Made by a program: the position numbers and the translations under genes. The notes below the pieces were generated by a model. That model was not told the DNA's origin, did no database searches, and saw only the letters and a program-made list of their open reading frames with translations. From Pezicula radicicola (Eukaryota; Ascomycota; Leotiomycetes; Helotiales; Dermateaceae), in the NCBI GenBank assembly GCA_003008705.1, contig PDUO01000033.1, forward strand, positions 65,223 to 129,222: a stretch of 64,000 nt of DNA, written 5' to 3'. Within the stretch, counting starts at the first letter, position 1. Each line of letters begins with the position of its first letter. Of the stretch, positions 36,310 to 47,039 are shown piece after piece.

Positions 36310-37121
36310 AACGACGTTAATCTTATAGACACCAATCAACACTAGATAGAAAAAGAGAAAACAACGCCCAGAGGGAGCGCCAAATACTGGTCCTGTGTAT
36401 AAAGCACTCGAGCTATTGAAGTCTCTAAGTCTTTGACAGTTTTAAGGTCGGAAGAAGACTGTCCTGCATTGCTGGCATGCGAGTGTTGAGAACCGGACGC
36501 AATCGTGGTCGTGCGCGCCGTCTTTACACACTTACTAAGTCCGCATCCTGGATCAAGCCACCGTCACTCGAAAACGCTGTCCTAATGATTCCTCGCATCT
36601 ACCCTCAGCTTACCCTCTAGAAGGCGCGCGGATATGGAGTCGTCGAGGCGGAACTAGAATTAGAAGTCTGGTTTGGAGTTGCAAGTCCTGTTGGCTGACC
36701 AGAGGAGTAGGATGCAGCGGCGGACTTGAATTTCTGCGCCACGACAGATTCTCGACAATGAGATAGCGGACTTTTGAGTCTTTGACAGGCAATGGAAAAA
36801 AAAATTCACGCCCAGCGCTCATGTATTACGCTAGCTCTCGCTGCGCCCTCCACAAAATTTACCATCGAGACAGCAGCGGCAGGTCCGTCCATATCAAGGG
36901 GACTTAGAATCAAGAAGTCTCGATTTCTCTATTTCTGTGAGAAATGGAAGAGTAGTGTGGTTAAAACGTGTATTCGAGAGCCCTTAGAACTTATTCTTGA
37001 CCTCCTCTCGAAAGCTTCTTACTCCCTTATATCTATATAGAGCTCTTACTACTGTTACAAAGGTGGTTTTGGCTGGTTTCACCCCTTTTTGCCCGGCCCT
37101 AGCTAGGGAATCTAAGTTATA
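36310..37121. other. Intergenic, no gene seen
   Basis: Region upstream of both the polyketide synthase relic and the DUF3237 gene, which diverge from it. No recognisable coding sequence. Confidence 0.45.
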
Positions 37122-37156
37122 TCACGTGGAAACCTAATTAACTAATCACCACGTGA
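37122..37156. promoter_or_regulatory. Inverted pair of CACGTG E-boxes
   Basis: TCACGTGG at 37122-37129 and CCACGTGA at 37149-37156 face each other with a 19-bp spacer, about 77 bp before the DUF3237 start codon. CACGTG is the core site of fungal bHLH factors. The symmetry of the flanking T and A makes chance less likely. Function is inferred. Confidence 0.55.
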
Positions 37157-37232
37157 ATAGCCCTTACAATTTCTCTCAACACATCTACAATTTAATTCCA
37201 TAATCAACTACGATCCATCAGCCACAAACAAA

Positions 37233-37759
37233 ATGCGATCAATTGGGAATACCTTGTTCCTATCTGCCTGCATGCTCGCTGGTTTAACTAGTGCAGCAAA
37301 GCCAGCCAAGCCCGCGCTCACTTACCTCTACTCCGTGACTTTCAGCGGCTCGGCACCAATCGATTTCGGGCCTACCCCCTTGGGCAATCTAACTTTCACC
37401 CCCTTAACGGGAGGTACCTTTTCAGGCCCAAGATTGAATGGTATTTTTTTGGACCAGATGGACCTTTGTTTCCCAAAGATTAACCCGTGATAGGGACTGT
37501 TGTTGCTGTCGGTGGAGACTGGAACTTGCAAGACTCTCAGGGAAACTTCCACCCTGACGTGCGCGAGACCTTCCAGATATATGACGGGGCTTATATCCAA
37601 CTCTACCAGACAGGAAGTGGGCCACAACCTGGCGGCGTTGCTTACGTTCACCTCTCTTTTGTGACGGGAAGCCAGACCTACTACTGGCTCAACAAAGTCG
37701 TCGCTGTGGGAATCTTGACGCCTGTATCTGAGACGGAAGTCACTCTAGATGCATGGTAA
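37233..37759 (+). CDS. Secreted DUF3237 domain protein
   Basis: Exons 37233-37440 and 37494-37759 with a 53-bp phase-1 intron (GTATTT..TAG) give about 157 residues. MRSIGNTLFLSACMLAGLTSA is a likely signal peptide, read here as two parts of a hydrophobic leader with cleavage after SAA or nearby. The body starts LTYLYSVTFSGSAPIDFG, with PLGNLTFTPLTGGTFSGP, NGTVVAVGGDWNL, and ends VVAVGILTPVSETEVTLDAW. This matches small fungal DUF3237 proteins of about 150 residues that form a beta-barrel of unknown function. A GTAAGT directly at the final TGG could start another intron, but the next acceptors reach stops at once, so the C-terminus changes by at most two residues. Preceded by the E-box pair. 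Appears intact. Confidence 0.8.
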
Positions 37760-37934
37760 GTAGGTACGTGTTGGTACGTGTTTTCCTTATGAATTGAAGC
37801 AAGTACTGATAGTTCGTAGATAGCACCTCGTCCTAGTGGTTCGTGTGGCAAGGGCTTGGACGGCCCAGTAGCAGGAAGCAATCTGCCAGGAACCATGCCC
37901 TACACAAACCAATCACACAAGGATGACGCAAAGA

Positions 37935-37986
37935 GGATAGATGGATAGTAGAATACTTGATCTAGAAAACGACTATCCATCTATCC
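37935..37986. repeat. Perfect 15-bp inverted repeat
   Basis: GGATAGATGGATAGT at 37935-37949 and its exact complement at 37972-37986, 22-bp loop. It lies 176 bp after the DUF3237 stop and could form a hairpin. It may be the end of a small transposon. Confidence 0.6.
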
Positions 37987-39154
37987 GCGACCGAAGAGCT
38001 GGCCAACGTATATAAGGATAAGTTTATTACCTGGATAGGACTATATAGCTCTTTAATAACAATCAATCCAAGTTCATTGCCTAGAATCTAAAGTATAGTC
38101 TAGTAAACGAAGTCTTATTGAGTGTATAGGCTTGTATCCCTTTCAAGCTTAGGAAAGAAAAAACCTTCTATATACCCGGCTACCTAGGTGTTGTAACAAA
38201 AATCGTTCCAGGCTAATTCAAAAAAGTCGAGATTTCCTAGTATAGAACTAAGTCTAATCATTTATAGGTTTCTATCGATCGGAAATAGTCATTAATAGTA
38301 ATCGGTTCAATGTAGTAGCTGGTACTACGAGTACTGAGGTTCCTTCTGAAAGAGACGTTAATACTCGAGGGTGTTCTTCCTTAATTAAGGTAGGGGAAAC
38401 AGAGGCATAGACTAATATAACGATAAGGTGGGCGGCCGGTATTAATCACTGTTCTCTAGGTCTAACAGTAGATTGATTGTTGAAGGGCGATCCTGATACT
38501 CTATCTAGGTATGGAATGTATTCCTATATGCTGGTGGTTTCTTCTTGACTTAGCCTCCTAGTACTCATCGCCCGGGTTCTGAGTAATTGTCACCTAGCTT
38601 CTTTGTGAACACCGTCACTCCTTCTCTGCCCAATAGACCGCCCCAGGTCTGTGTAATAGGGTCTAGATGATGCATGGCCGTAAGAGCTAGCTCCTACCAG
38701 CTGTGCATGGCTTGGGTATATATTACTAAAGGTTATGATTTACCTAGGTACCTTGGTTAATATAGTTCGTCGTCGCCGGAGCTAGCCCTGTGTGGGTTAT
38801 ACTATTCATTCCCACCGGTGTATTCGCTTATTACCCATAAGCCCGATGTCGACTTATACGGAGTTCTTGCGGAGAAATAGCCTCCGGAGTAGAAGTATCA
38901 AGTCCGGATTGGCAATATAGACTTAGATCCATTTAGGTGGCGACAAAAAAAAATCCATACATCTAGCTCTGTGTTGTCTTGTCCCCTTTCGTTGTATCCC
39001 TGCCTCGCTAATCCTAGATGAAAATTCCGTGGAGACTTTTTCTAAGTAAGATCCCGAGAATTCTACTCGTGAACTCCGGTCAATATTCCGTCCAACCCGA
39101 TAGGTTTAGGATAGAGACCGACTATGCGTAGGGGAACATCCTGAAAGTGAATAG
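37987..39154. other. Intergenic, no gene seen
   Basis: AT-biased DNA with many frame-closing TA dinucleotides; could be an old degraded transposon. Nothing recognisable. Confidence 0.45.
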
Positions 39155-39164
39155 TATATATAAT
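39155..39164 (+). promoter_or_regulatory. TATA-like element of the MFS gene
   Basis: TATATATAAT about 102 bp before the MFS start codon at 39266. Position and sequence fit a core promoter; no other evidence. Confidence 0.4.
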
Positions 39165-39265
39165 ACTCAAAGGCGCCGGTAGCTGTCAAGTCTAATCGGG
39201 GTTGGTTCTGAATTTTTGCGATTGGTTTTTGGATATTTGATACGCTGGCGACCATTGAAGCCAAG

Positions 39266-41087
39266 ATGACGGGACCCAAGCGCCCGTCCTGGACCAACGA
39301 CGTCGAGGCCGGGCTCGAATCAAACTCCTCTCGACAGACGGCGAGCTTGACTGTCGCTGCGGACCCTGCCGTCATCTCGGAGCGCAAGGCCGGCCACGAG
39401 CATGACGCCTATCCAGAGGGCATCGCCCTCATCTCCATCCTGGCCGCCGTAGCCGTGTCTTTTTTCCTTGTCTTCCTAGATATGGCCGTCATGTCCACGG
39501 TGACGCCGGCCGTCACGACCCAGTTCAACGCGCTCACCGACGTCGGCTGGTACGCCAGCGCCTACCAGCTGACCAGCGCCGCCTGTATGCCCCTGACCGG
39601 CAAGATCTATAGCTACTTCCACATCCGGTGGTCCTTCCTGGTCTTCTTCCTGATCTTCGAGATCGGCTCCGCCTTGAGCGGCGCCGCTACCTCGTCAGAC
39701 ATGTTTATCGTGGGGCGCGCCATTGCCGGCATCGGCTCTGCGGGCCTCTTCACTGGCATGATGACCATCGTGGCCAACGTGCTCCCCCTGCACAAGCGAC
39801 CGGCCATTCTAGGAGCCATCATGGGCCTTGGGCAGCTCGGCATCGCGGGCGGTCCCCTCATCGGCGGCGCCTTCACCTCCAACATCCACGCTACCTGGCG
39901 GTGGTGCTTCTACCTCAACCTCTGCCTCTTCCCCGTCATCACCGTCGCCTTCCTCCTCAACACGATCCCCGAGGCCGAGGTGAAGCCGCATTGGCGGAGC
40001 GTGCTCGCCACGGCCGCCAAGTCGCTGGATCTCGTCGGCTTCGTGCTCATCAGCGGGGGCGTGCTTATGTTCCTCTTGGGGCTCCAGTACGGCGGGAACC
40101 AGTTCGCATGGGACAGCTCCGTCGTCATCGGTCTGATCGTCGGGGGAGTTGTCAGCTTCTGGTTGTTCCTCGCGTGGGAGTACCACCAAGGCGACGCCGC
40201 CATGGTGCCGTGGGCCATGCTCCGGAGCGGCATCATCCGCGCGGCCGCCATAACGAATTTCTTCAACTACGGCGTCATGCTCGTGGCCGACTACTATCTC
40301 GCCATCTACTTCCAGTCCGTCATGGATGACACCCCGCTGGAGAGCGGTGTCCACATGCTGCCCACCACGCTCGGCATGCTCCTGTCCGTGGTGACGGCCG
40401 GCGGCCTCACCCAGTCTACGGGCTACTATCTCCCCATGGCAATCATTGGCCCGTGCATTTCCGCTGTCGGATACGGGCTCCTATCGACCCTTTCTCCTAC
40501 GACGTCTACGGCTCGCTGGGTCGGCTATCAGATCTTGTACGGCGTGGGCAGCGTGTTTGGAAACAGCAGCGTAAGACTCCGCATCCTTCCCCATCAAGCT
40601 CATGAAAGGTACATACGCTGACATGACAACCAAACAGCCCTACATGGCGGTGCAGAACCTCGTGCCATTGCGCCAAGTGCCCCAGGCAATGGCCATCGTC
40701 TTGACCGTGCAGACCTTCGGTAGCTCTGTGTGGCTCATCGTCGCCAACGTCATCTTCAACAACAGTCTCCACGACCTGCTGTTGGAGAACGCGTCCGTGA
40801 TCGGCCTGGCGCCTGACTTCGTCATCGGCGCGGGCGCCCGCGGCGTGCACAGCCTGGGCCTCTCGGGGGCAGCGCTGCAGGCGCTGCTGGACTCGTATGC
40901 CAAGAGCATTGATCGCGTCATGTATTTGGGCGTGGGCCTGGCGGTGGGAGCGCTTGTCTTTTGCTGGGGCTTAGGTTGGCATAATATTCTCGAGATCAAG
41001 AAGAAGGAAGCGTTAGTGGCTGAGAGGAAGGCCGGTTCGGTTGATGAGGGACAAGGTGCTGAGGAAAAGGTCACTGAAACTGAGTAA
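39266..41087 (+). CDS. MFS transporter, DHA2 (14-TMS drug:H+ antiporter) family
   Basis: Exons 39266-40570 and 40638-41087, intron GTAAGA..CAG of 67 bp with CTGAC branch; about 584 residues. After a 50-residue cytoplasmic tail, helix 1 is IALISILAAVAVSFFLVFLD and the family motif DMAVMSTVTPAVTTQF follows. DVGWYASAYQLTSAACMPLTG leads into loop motif A (GKIYSYFHIRW). Motif C, the antiporter signature, is GLGQLGIAGGPLIGGAF followed by WRWCFYLNL. Helices continue to the C-terminal LGVGLAVGALVFCWGLG and a charged tail. Length and motifs match toxin/metabolite efflux pumps of secondary-metabolite clusters in the plasma membrane. The coding sequence is much richer in GC than its flanks. It lies near the polyketide synthase relic and the Zn2Cys6 regulator. 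No defects. Confidence 0.92.
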
Positions 41088-41861
41088 CCATGCTGACATT
41101 CCGCCAGCTGAGTCAGCCGCGCTGAATCGGGAAGGTGACACAGCCTGTTGAATAGTTTATAGACGGACGAAAGCGTGGGCTCTTAATATAGAATTAAGCT
41201 AAATTTTGCCCTGCAGCGCCTACCTAGCGTCCAACATTTATGCCGCAAGGCCAAAAGGAAATTTCCGATTGGCCCATAGTTATTTCATTATGCATAAGTA
41301 GGTAATTACTTCCCACGGGTTTCTAATAGATGCGGCATCGGGCAAAGGGTGACTTAGCGTCATGTTCGGGTCCAGAGAGATGAGTAGTGCGCTCCCTGCC
41401 AGCAAAATACCGAACCGGAATTTTGGCTGATCAGGAGGCTGCAACTTCTGCGTGGCGTGACCCGAAGCCGTCCCTACAACCAGCCTAGTCTCCTCATAGA
41501 CTTGCTGGCCATAGAGCAGGCTAGCCGCCATCTTGGCTAATCCTATCAAAAATCTTTGCCGCTAGCTTGCAGGTTAACCATTCTACAGCCGTACCTTTTA
41601 GTAAAGACTTGCAGGTTAACCGTTCTACTACAGTAGGTCGGTCCGAGATGTCCTTCAACGCAAAGGGTGACGCTACTGATGCATGCCAGTCTTAGGGTAT
41701 ATGCGCATTGCTTAACTACGGTAGTCGGCTCGCATTGAGTGAAAGCCCGAAAATTCAAGTACACGTGGTCGGACCAATGTGAGGCCGGGTGTGCCTGTCT
41801 TTGAAGGACGATGTATCGGGCAGCTTCTCAGTCTGCCCTTCTTCACTCAACTGTCTTTTGA
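41088..41861. other. Intergenic, no gene seen
   Basis: A direct repeat of ACTTGCAGGTTAACCGTTCTAC-like sequence (two copies about 42 bp apart, near 41566-41632). A minus-strand open frame of 89 codons at 41280-41549 has no recognisable motif. Confidence 0.45.
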
Positions 41862-42653
41862 TTGACGCTCGGAGCTTATCAACTTGAGCTCCAGTACACG
41901 CTTTCACAAGAACGAACTTTCACAGTTACAATGTACGGAGGGGCTATGTCAGAGTATGGGATTGCGCTTGTCAACAATACAGTGCCTATACCGACAGGAT
42001 TGTCCATCATTAATGCCGCCGGCATCGCTATAGCTGGGCTCGCTGCTTATCAATCTATCTTACCTTACTCCAAGCCGGGCTCGCGAGTCCTCTTGAATGG
42101 TGGATCTGGAGGGGTGGGAAGTTTCGGTATACAAATTGCCAAAGCTGAAGGACGCCATGTGACTGTGACCTGCTCTACTGCCAATGTCACGCATTGCAAA
42201 TCTCTAGGTGCCGACGAAGTCATCGATTACAAGACACAGAACGTGTTACCGGCTCTCAAAGACTCACCGTACAAGTACGACCTTGTTGTAGACTACGTTG
42301 GCAACGATCACAATCTATTCTGGGAAGCAGACGTATACACGAGTCCTAATGCAAAATTCGTCACAGTGGCAGCGAGTCACCACCTGAGCTTTGTACAATT
42401 TATCATGGCGGCGGAATACATGCCAAGATTCCTGAGTGGTACAAAAAGATAGTATCTAACTGTCTCCGCCAAACCTGATCGTAAAGACCTCTCGCAGATT
42501 GCCGAGTGGATGGTTGAGGGCAAGTTTAAGCCTGTTATTGACTCGAAGTACAAGTTTGAAGATTTAAGGGAAGTATACCAAAGATTGAAGACGGGCAGAG
42601 CCAGGGGCAAGCTAATTCTCGAGGTTGCACCAGAGGGAGAGTATGCGGCATAA
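41862..42653 (+). pseudogene. Quinone oxidoreductase-like (medium-chain dehydrogenase) relic
   Basis: Homology begins near 41930 with GGAMSEYGIALVNNTVPIP and continues AAGIAIAGLAAYQSILPYSK, the Rossmann motif LLNGGSGGVGSFGIQIAKAEG, CSTANVTHCKSLGADEVIDY and LVVDYVGNDHNLFWEAD. A TAG at 42450-42452 stops the frame after FLSGTKR; it continues in frame with YLTVSAKPDRKDLSQIAEWM, FKPVIDSKYKFEDLREVY and a normal end GKLILEVAPEG..YAA at 42653. The N-terminal GroES-like domain (about 100 residues) is missing. The enzyme would have been an NADPH-dependent reductase of the zeta-crystallin type. One nonsense codon plus truncation: dead. Confidence 0.85.
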
Positions 42654-43058
42654 AAGAAGTATTTGTGCGTTCAATTCAACTCATCGCGACGCCTATATTA
42701 TTGACGAAATGATACTCAATGTAGAGGAGCAGCTCAACTTGTATGGAAAGGTACCTAGATCAGAGTTTCTTGAATGTAGCTGGTTATATAGATGAATCGT
42801 AGATGAATCTTTGCTACCCTTTTTCTTCCATTTCACAGACGTTCTCCCCTTTCCAAAATGCTCTTTAAGGCATATCTCCTTTAGTTAATAACTTCTGAAA
42901 CGTACGTTCCTAGCTTGATATTTTGATATCACTGTCTAAATTTTGAACAATTTTGTCCATATTAGACGCTACATTTATTCAGATTGTTAAAAAAGACATA
43001 GCAGTAGAGCTGCCTTTGATACTCTCTTTGCTAATTTATGTACGGAAGGTAAACACAG

Positions 43059-43147
43059 GAAGCTTATTGGTTAGAACTATTTCGTTTGATCGATAACTTA
43101 ATGTAAGTCCCTGTGGCCTAAGCGTTTGCTAATATACAGAGGAAGGG
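43059..43147. repeat. Dispersed repeat, copy B
   Basis: Matches 4631-4719 in the same orientation, sharing GAAGCTTATTGGTTAGAACT-like start, TTTGATCGATA, and GTCCCTGTGGCCTA. Differences are mostly transitions. Confidence 0.6.
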
Positions 43148-43806
43148 ATAGGCCTAACCCAACCCGTGGGGTCTTGGCGCCCCAAGATGGGGCCCCATTC
43201 CGCAGTCTAGATTAGTAATCTCTCACACAGTCCAGCTGTGGTACAACGGGCCATTGAGGAATAAATGATAGAAGATCGCATTTCACATTTCTTTTGCCTG
43301 ATTCTACAAATGCATAAGCAGGAAAATGGCATCAATTTAATCCTAATTTGAAACGACTCTGTTGCCCATCGAGGTCCATTCTGGTCACGTGTTGGAGTAT
43401 ATCTTCATTCTGGCCATAATTGCTTCTTCTTTTTCGGGCCTTTTGCCCAACAACCCTATTTTCAATTGTAGCGCTCTACGCACAATGACGCCGCATCCGG
43501 AATGCCTTATTTTGTATGGAAATCAGGCTCTAATCGATGCCTAGCTTGTGTATATAAAGGCCTACTGCCTCCGACTCATTTTTTCAGAATCAGACAATTC
43601 AGGCTTTCTTCGATTTCCCACATATTGTACTCGAGAACTCACAGACTCGGTTGAGCTATATTGCCCCACTTGACCGAATAGGCTAGGTACAGTACAAGAA
43701 ATCCTCCAAAAGAATAACGGTAGCTAGGTAAATTAACTCCAGATAGATATGTTATCGCTCAACTCATCAACACAACTGTCGATATTTGGAAACATATACT
43801 TGCACG

Positions 43807-43897
43807 TTAAACACCCTGTTTTGACTTTCGTGATTCCCCTAGCACCACCCTTGCGAGATTTCTTGATCTGAGCCAGATTTGTGCCTTGGTGCTCCAT
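43807..43897 (-). pseudogene. N-terminal fragment of a Zn2Cys6 transcription factor
   Basis: From ATG 43895-43897 the minus strand reads MEHQGTNLAQIKKSRKGG, then ITKVKTGCLTCK followed by a GTATAT splice donor. KxKTGCxTCK is the usual beginning of a zinc cluster, and an intron at this exact place is common in the family. The second half of the cluster and the rest of the protein are not found downstream. Short, so moderate confidence. Confidence 0.5.
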
Positions 43898-45191
43898 CTC
43901 ATTCTGTCCCAGTCCAAGGTTGAGGTTACGGATGAAGTATTCAGCCTCAATCCATAGAGAATGTTTGGGGAAAAAGAGGAGTGGAAAAGAAGATGAAATC
44001 CGCATGAGTAGATTAAGCCTAGAGTGGGTGGTGGAATTGCAGTTGATTGGCAGCAGCGTCAGTTGAAACCGCACTAACCTGTTTAAGAATTCAAACCGCT
44101 TTCGTACAAACTTGCTGCTGCACAGACAGATCTGTTTTCCGGCCATCCGATTGAGATCAATCTTAAAACATCGCTTAATCCTGCAGGATTTAAGCTTCGT
44201 TAGGGAACGAATCCTCACTTGCGGTCGGCAAGCCGGAAAGGCAGTTAAGCTGCTTCGATCTGTGCAGGATCTTACTACAACGTCATAGGAAATGTAACTT
44301 TTAGTACAGAATTAACCTTAAATTATAACACTTTACAACCTTATGCGTTACACAGTTCCTAAAACTCATAGAAAGTGTTTTTTTAATATTAATTAAATTG
44401 ATTAATTTTATCTCTGTTTAAGAAAATGTCAAGTTGTTCTTCCTTTAGTATAGAAAATCTCGAAAATTGTCGGCATTTTTGTAGTACCAGCTATTGCTTT
44501 CGCCAACCGCAAGGGAGAGCTCGTTTAATACCGACAATTACAGTGTTGTGTTCTAATTTTGAAAATGAAGCGAGATATGAGGTCATAATAGGGGAGCAGA
44601 AGGCGGTGGCGCAATGTTTGCCGAGCACTTGGCAAAATGCCAAGATGTACTGCTGGAATTAAAGGGACGAGTCGTGTACTATTCCCCCCACCTAAATAAA
44701 CGTTATTCGGTGGGCTATGGGTCGGAGCTATAGAGGGTATACTCTGAGTGGTTGAAGCCCCTAAGGAGCCCTTGCCTGCCTTGTTGCATAAACCAAAATC
44801 TAATCTATTGTAACAACCAAGGCGTATGTACTGTCGAAGGTTCGAGTGACCTGTCTGCCTCCTAATAAGCCACGAAAGTAGTATCTTCTATTTGTTAGAC
44901 CCCCCTGATAGCTGGTTCCACCCGCCCACCGAATAACGTTTATGAAGAAGAACCTTATTCTAAGAAGGATCAGGCTAACTCTGGGGATGGCATTATTCAG
45001 GATATAAAGCATCTTGATATCTCTTCTATGTAGCTATCGTGTTCTCAGGCAACCTTACATTCTTTTTCACAGGCCCCATTCATTTGAATCTATACTCTAG
45101 AAGTATATTCCCTTCCTTTACCGAGATCATCACTTATTTGCCTCCCAAAAATCTTCAATTTCATTCTTCAATTCTCAGGCATCACTAGAAA

Positions 45192-46529
45192 ATGCAAACC
45201 TTCAGCCTCATATTGGCTGCCTACAGCTTTTCGGCCATCCAGACGGCCTTAGCAGTGCCATTAGCTCTACCACAAGGAACTGGATCTGGCGCAGACTCAT
45301 GCCCCAGTGACGAATTGACAACATCGACCTGGACATCTCTCAACCTCGATACTTTTCTCAGCGACTGGACAGCGGCAAATGTCACTGTCACACAGACAAA
45401 TAACGTACAGTCTCTTGCTGATTCATTCGGTGCTCCAAACTTCTTCTGGTGAGCTCTGCAGTCTCTACTTTGATTAGAGTTATTCTAGTGACTAACATAT
45501 ATTCAGTGGTCTAGACAACTTCTGCAATGCTGGCCAGCCATGTTTGCCCGTGCAAGTACCTGCATGGTAAGTTGTCTTCCAAATATCATGTCTAACGTGT
45601 GCTAATCAAAATTCAGGTACGTAATGGTAGCTATCCAGAACTGGAACAACTACATGAATTCTATCAACACGGCCATATCTTTCGCCTCGAGCATAGCTGG
45701 GTTGGAATTACCTGGCATTGTCAAGGATTTCTTCCCAGACCCTAAGGACAACGTAACCCCTCTTGCGAACTTCGGCAAGATCTTCAGTACTATTCTTGGT
45801 GTCGTCCCAGCTGTCGGTCCAGTTGCGTCAACAGCTTTAAATGCAGCCCAAGGCACTATTACTTTCGCTGTTGCCCAGATTAAGGCGCCTGCAGCAACGG
45901 ACAAGTTCGTTCAATGGAGCAACGTCGCAACATCACTTGCTGAAACCTTGACCGATTACCAAGCTTCAGTGTCCACAGCGATCAAGGCTACACTTGATGC
46001 ACCAGTTAACCAGACCGACATCGGAATCAACAGTGTCGTTGCCGGAGGCACGTTCCTAGGAGCCTCCCAAAACTTTACTCAGACCGACCTTCAGTCGGTT
46101 GTCTCCGACTCGATCAAGACCTACGCTATCAGCCTAATTTTCCAAGCGAAGAAGATCTTCATTCTCCGCGGCTCTACCAGTGGCGGTTGCGAAGCCTATA
46201 ATTCCGCTTATTTCTGTGGTCCAGATGGTACTCAGTATATAATGTTACGAAACGACGGAGGCAACGCTGAGTCTCAGATTGACGCAGTCGAACTGCTTAA
46301 AAGCAAGTACGGTTTCACCGATGAGACAATATTTCTGGGCCCAACAGCCTGTTTCGATGCAAACAATAAAGTACAACTGACAGACCCATTTGTCAAAGGT
46401 ACTTTACCTCTGGACATGAACGCGAATTGTCTCTTTAATGTACAGATATGTGACGAAGATGGAAAGGCTTATGAGGATAGGGAAGGAATTGTGGACTTTT
46501 GTAAGAGAGCTAACAGCCTAGATATTTAA
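45192..46529 (+). CDS. Secreted fungal protein of unknown function
   Basis: Three exons, 45192-45448, 45507-45566 and 45617-46529. Introns are GTGAGC..CAG (58 bp, CTAAC branch) and GTAAGT..CAG (50 bp). The spliced product is about 409 residues with all junctions in frame. MQTFSLILAAYSFSAIQTALA is a clear signal peptide, given here as the hydrophobic leader. The mature part has paired cysteines (FFCGLDNFCNAGQPCLPV; SGGCEAYNSAYFCGPDG; PTACF; NCLFNVQICDEDG; VDFC), several N-glycosylation sites and a central Ala/Thr-rich helical part (PAVGPVASTALNAAQGTITF). I recognise this as a conserved hypothetical secreted family but not its function. Intact; it may be a cell-wall or host-interaction protein. 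Confidence 0.82.
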
Positions 46530-47039
46530 TTATAAGATCTTAAGCCCATCGAGCATGAATATGGCATTAGTTGGATCTCCGCTTGCCCTGATTGGGCTTG
46601 TTCCCACTGAACTTTCAGTGCGTGATTGCTGTTGTTACAAGCGTGAATTTTGTATGTAGCTTAGAAGGGAGTCTCGGGTCTGACCATGGTCAAATATGTA
46701 TCTCCCTAGACTTCTCAGTAAATACATGACATAATGATCGATTCGCATTGCCACATAAGTTTAAAAGTAGCATTCTAACGATTGGTTAATCAGTTGTGAG
46801 GTTCGTTGCGTAGTCTATGCAGGTTCAGAGACACCGCTAGATTAATCAGTCGTCCAAAGGGAGGGGAACAACTGGAGTTGAGTTCGCCTTTGATCTGCCC
46901 GAGCACTGCAATAATTTCAAAGGTAGGTCAAAACTGATTTCGATTGGCATCACTAAGTCCAAAGTCCGGTCCCGTGTCATAGTTCCCTATTACAAATCTA
47001 AGGTAGGTGCTACTAGTGCTAGTGCCATAAGAACTGATT
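46530..47039. other. Intergenic, no gene seen
   Basis: No recognisable sequence between the secreted-protein gene and the HET relic. Confidence 0.45.

Larger units (their letters stand above)
42654..45191. other. Long stretch with only repeats and one small relic
   Basis: AT-biased DNA. Holds the second copy of the dispersed repeat (43059-43147) and the zinc-cluster fragment (43807-43897). A promoter-like segment at about 43548-43620 (GTATATAAAGG followed by pyrimidine-rich DNA) has no gene after it. Nothing else seen. Confidence 0.45.

Noticed and set aside
39628..40354. Long open frames of 233 and 181 codons in other frames of the MFS gene
   Set aside because: They are shadows in GC-rich coding DNA; the MFS frame carries all family motifs.
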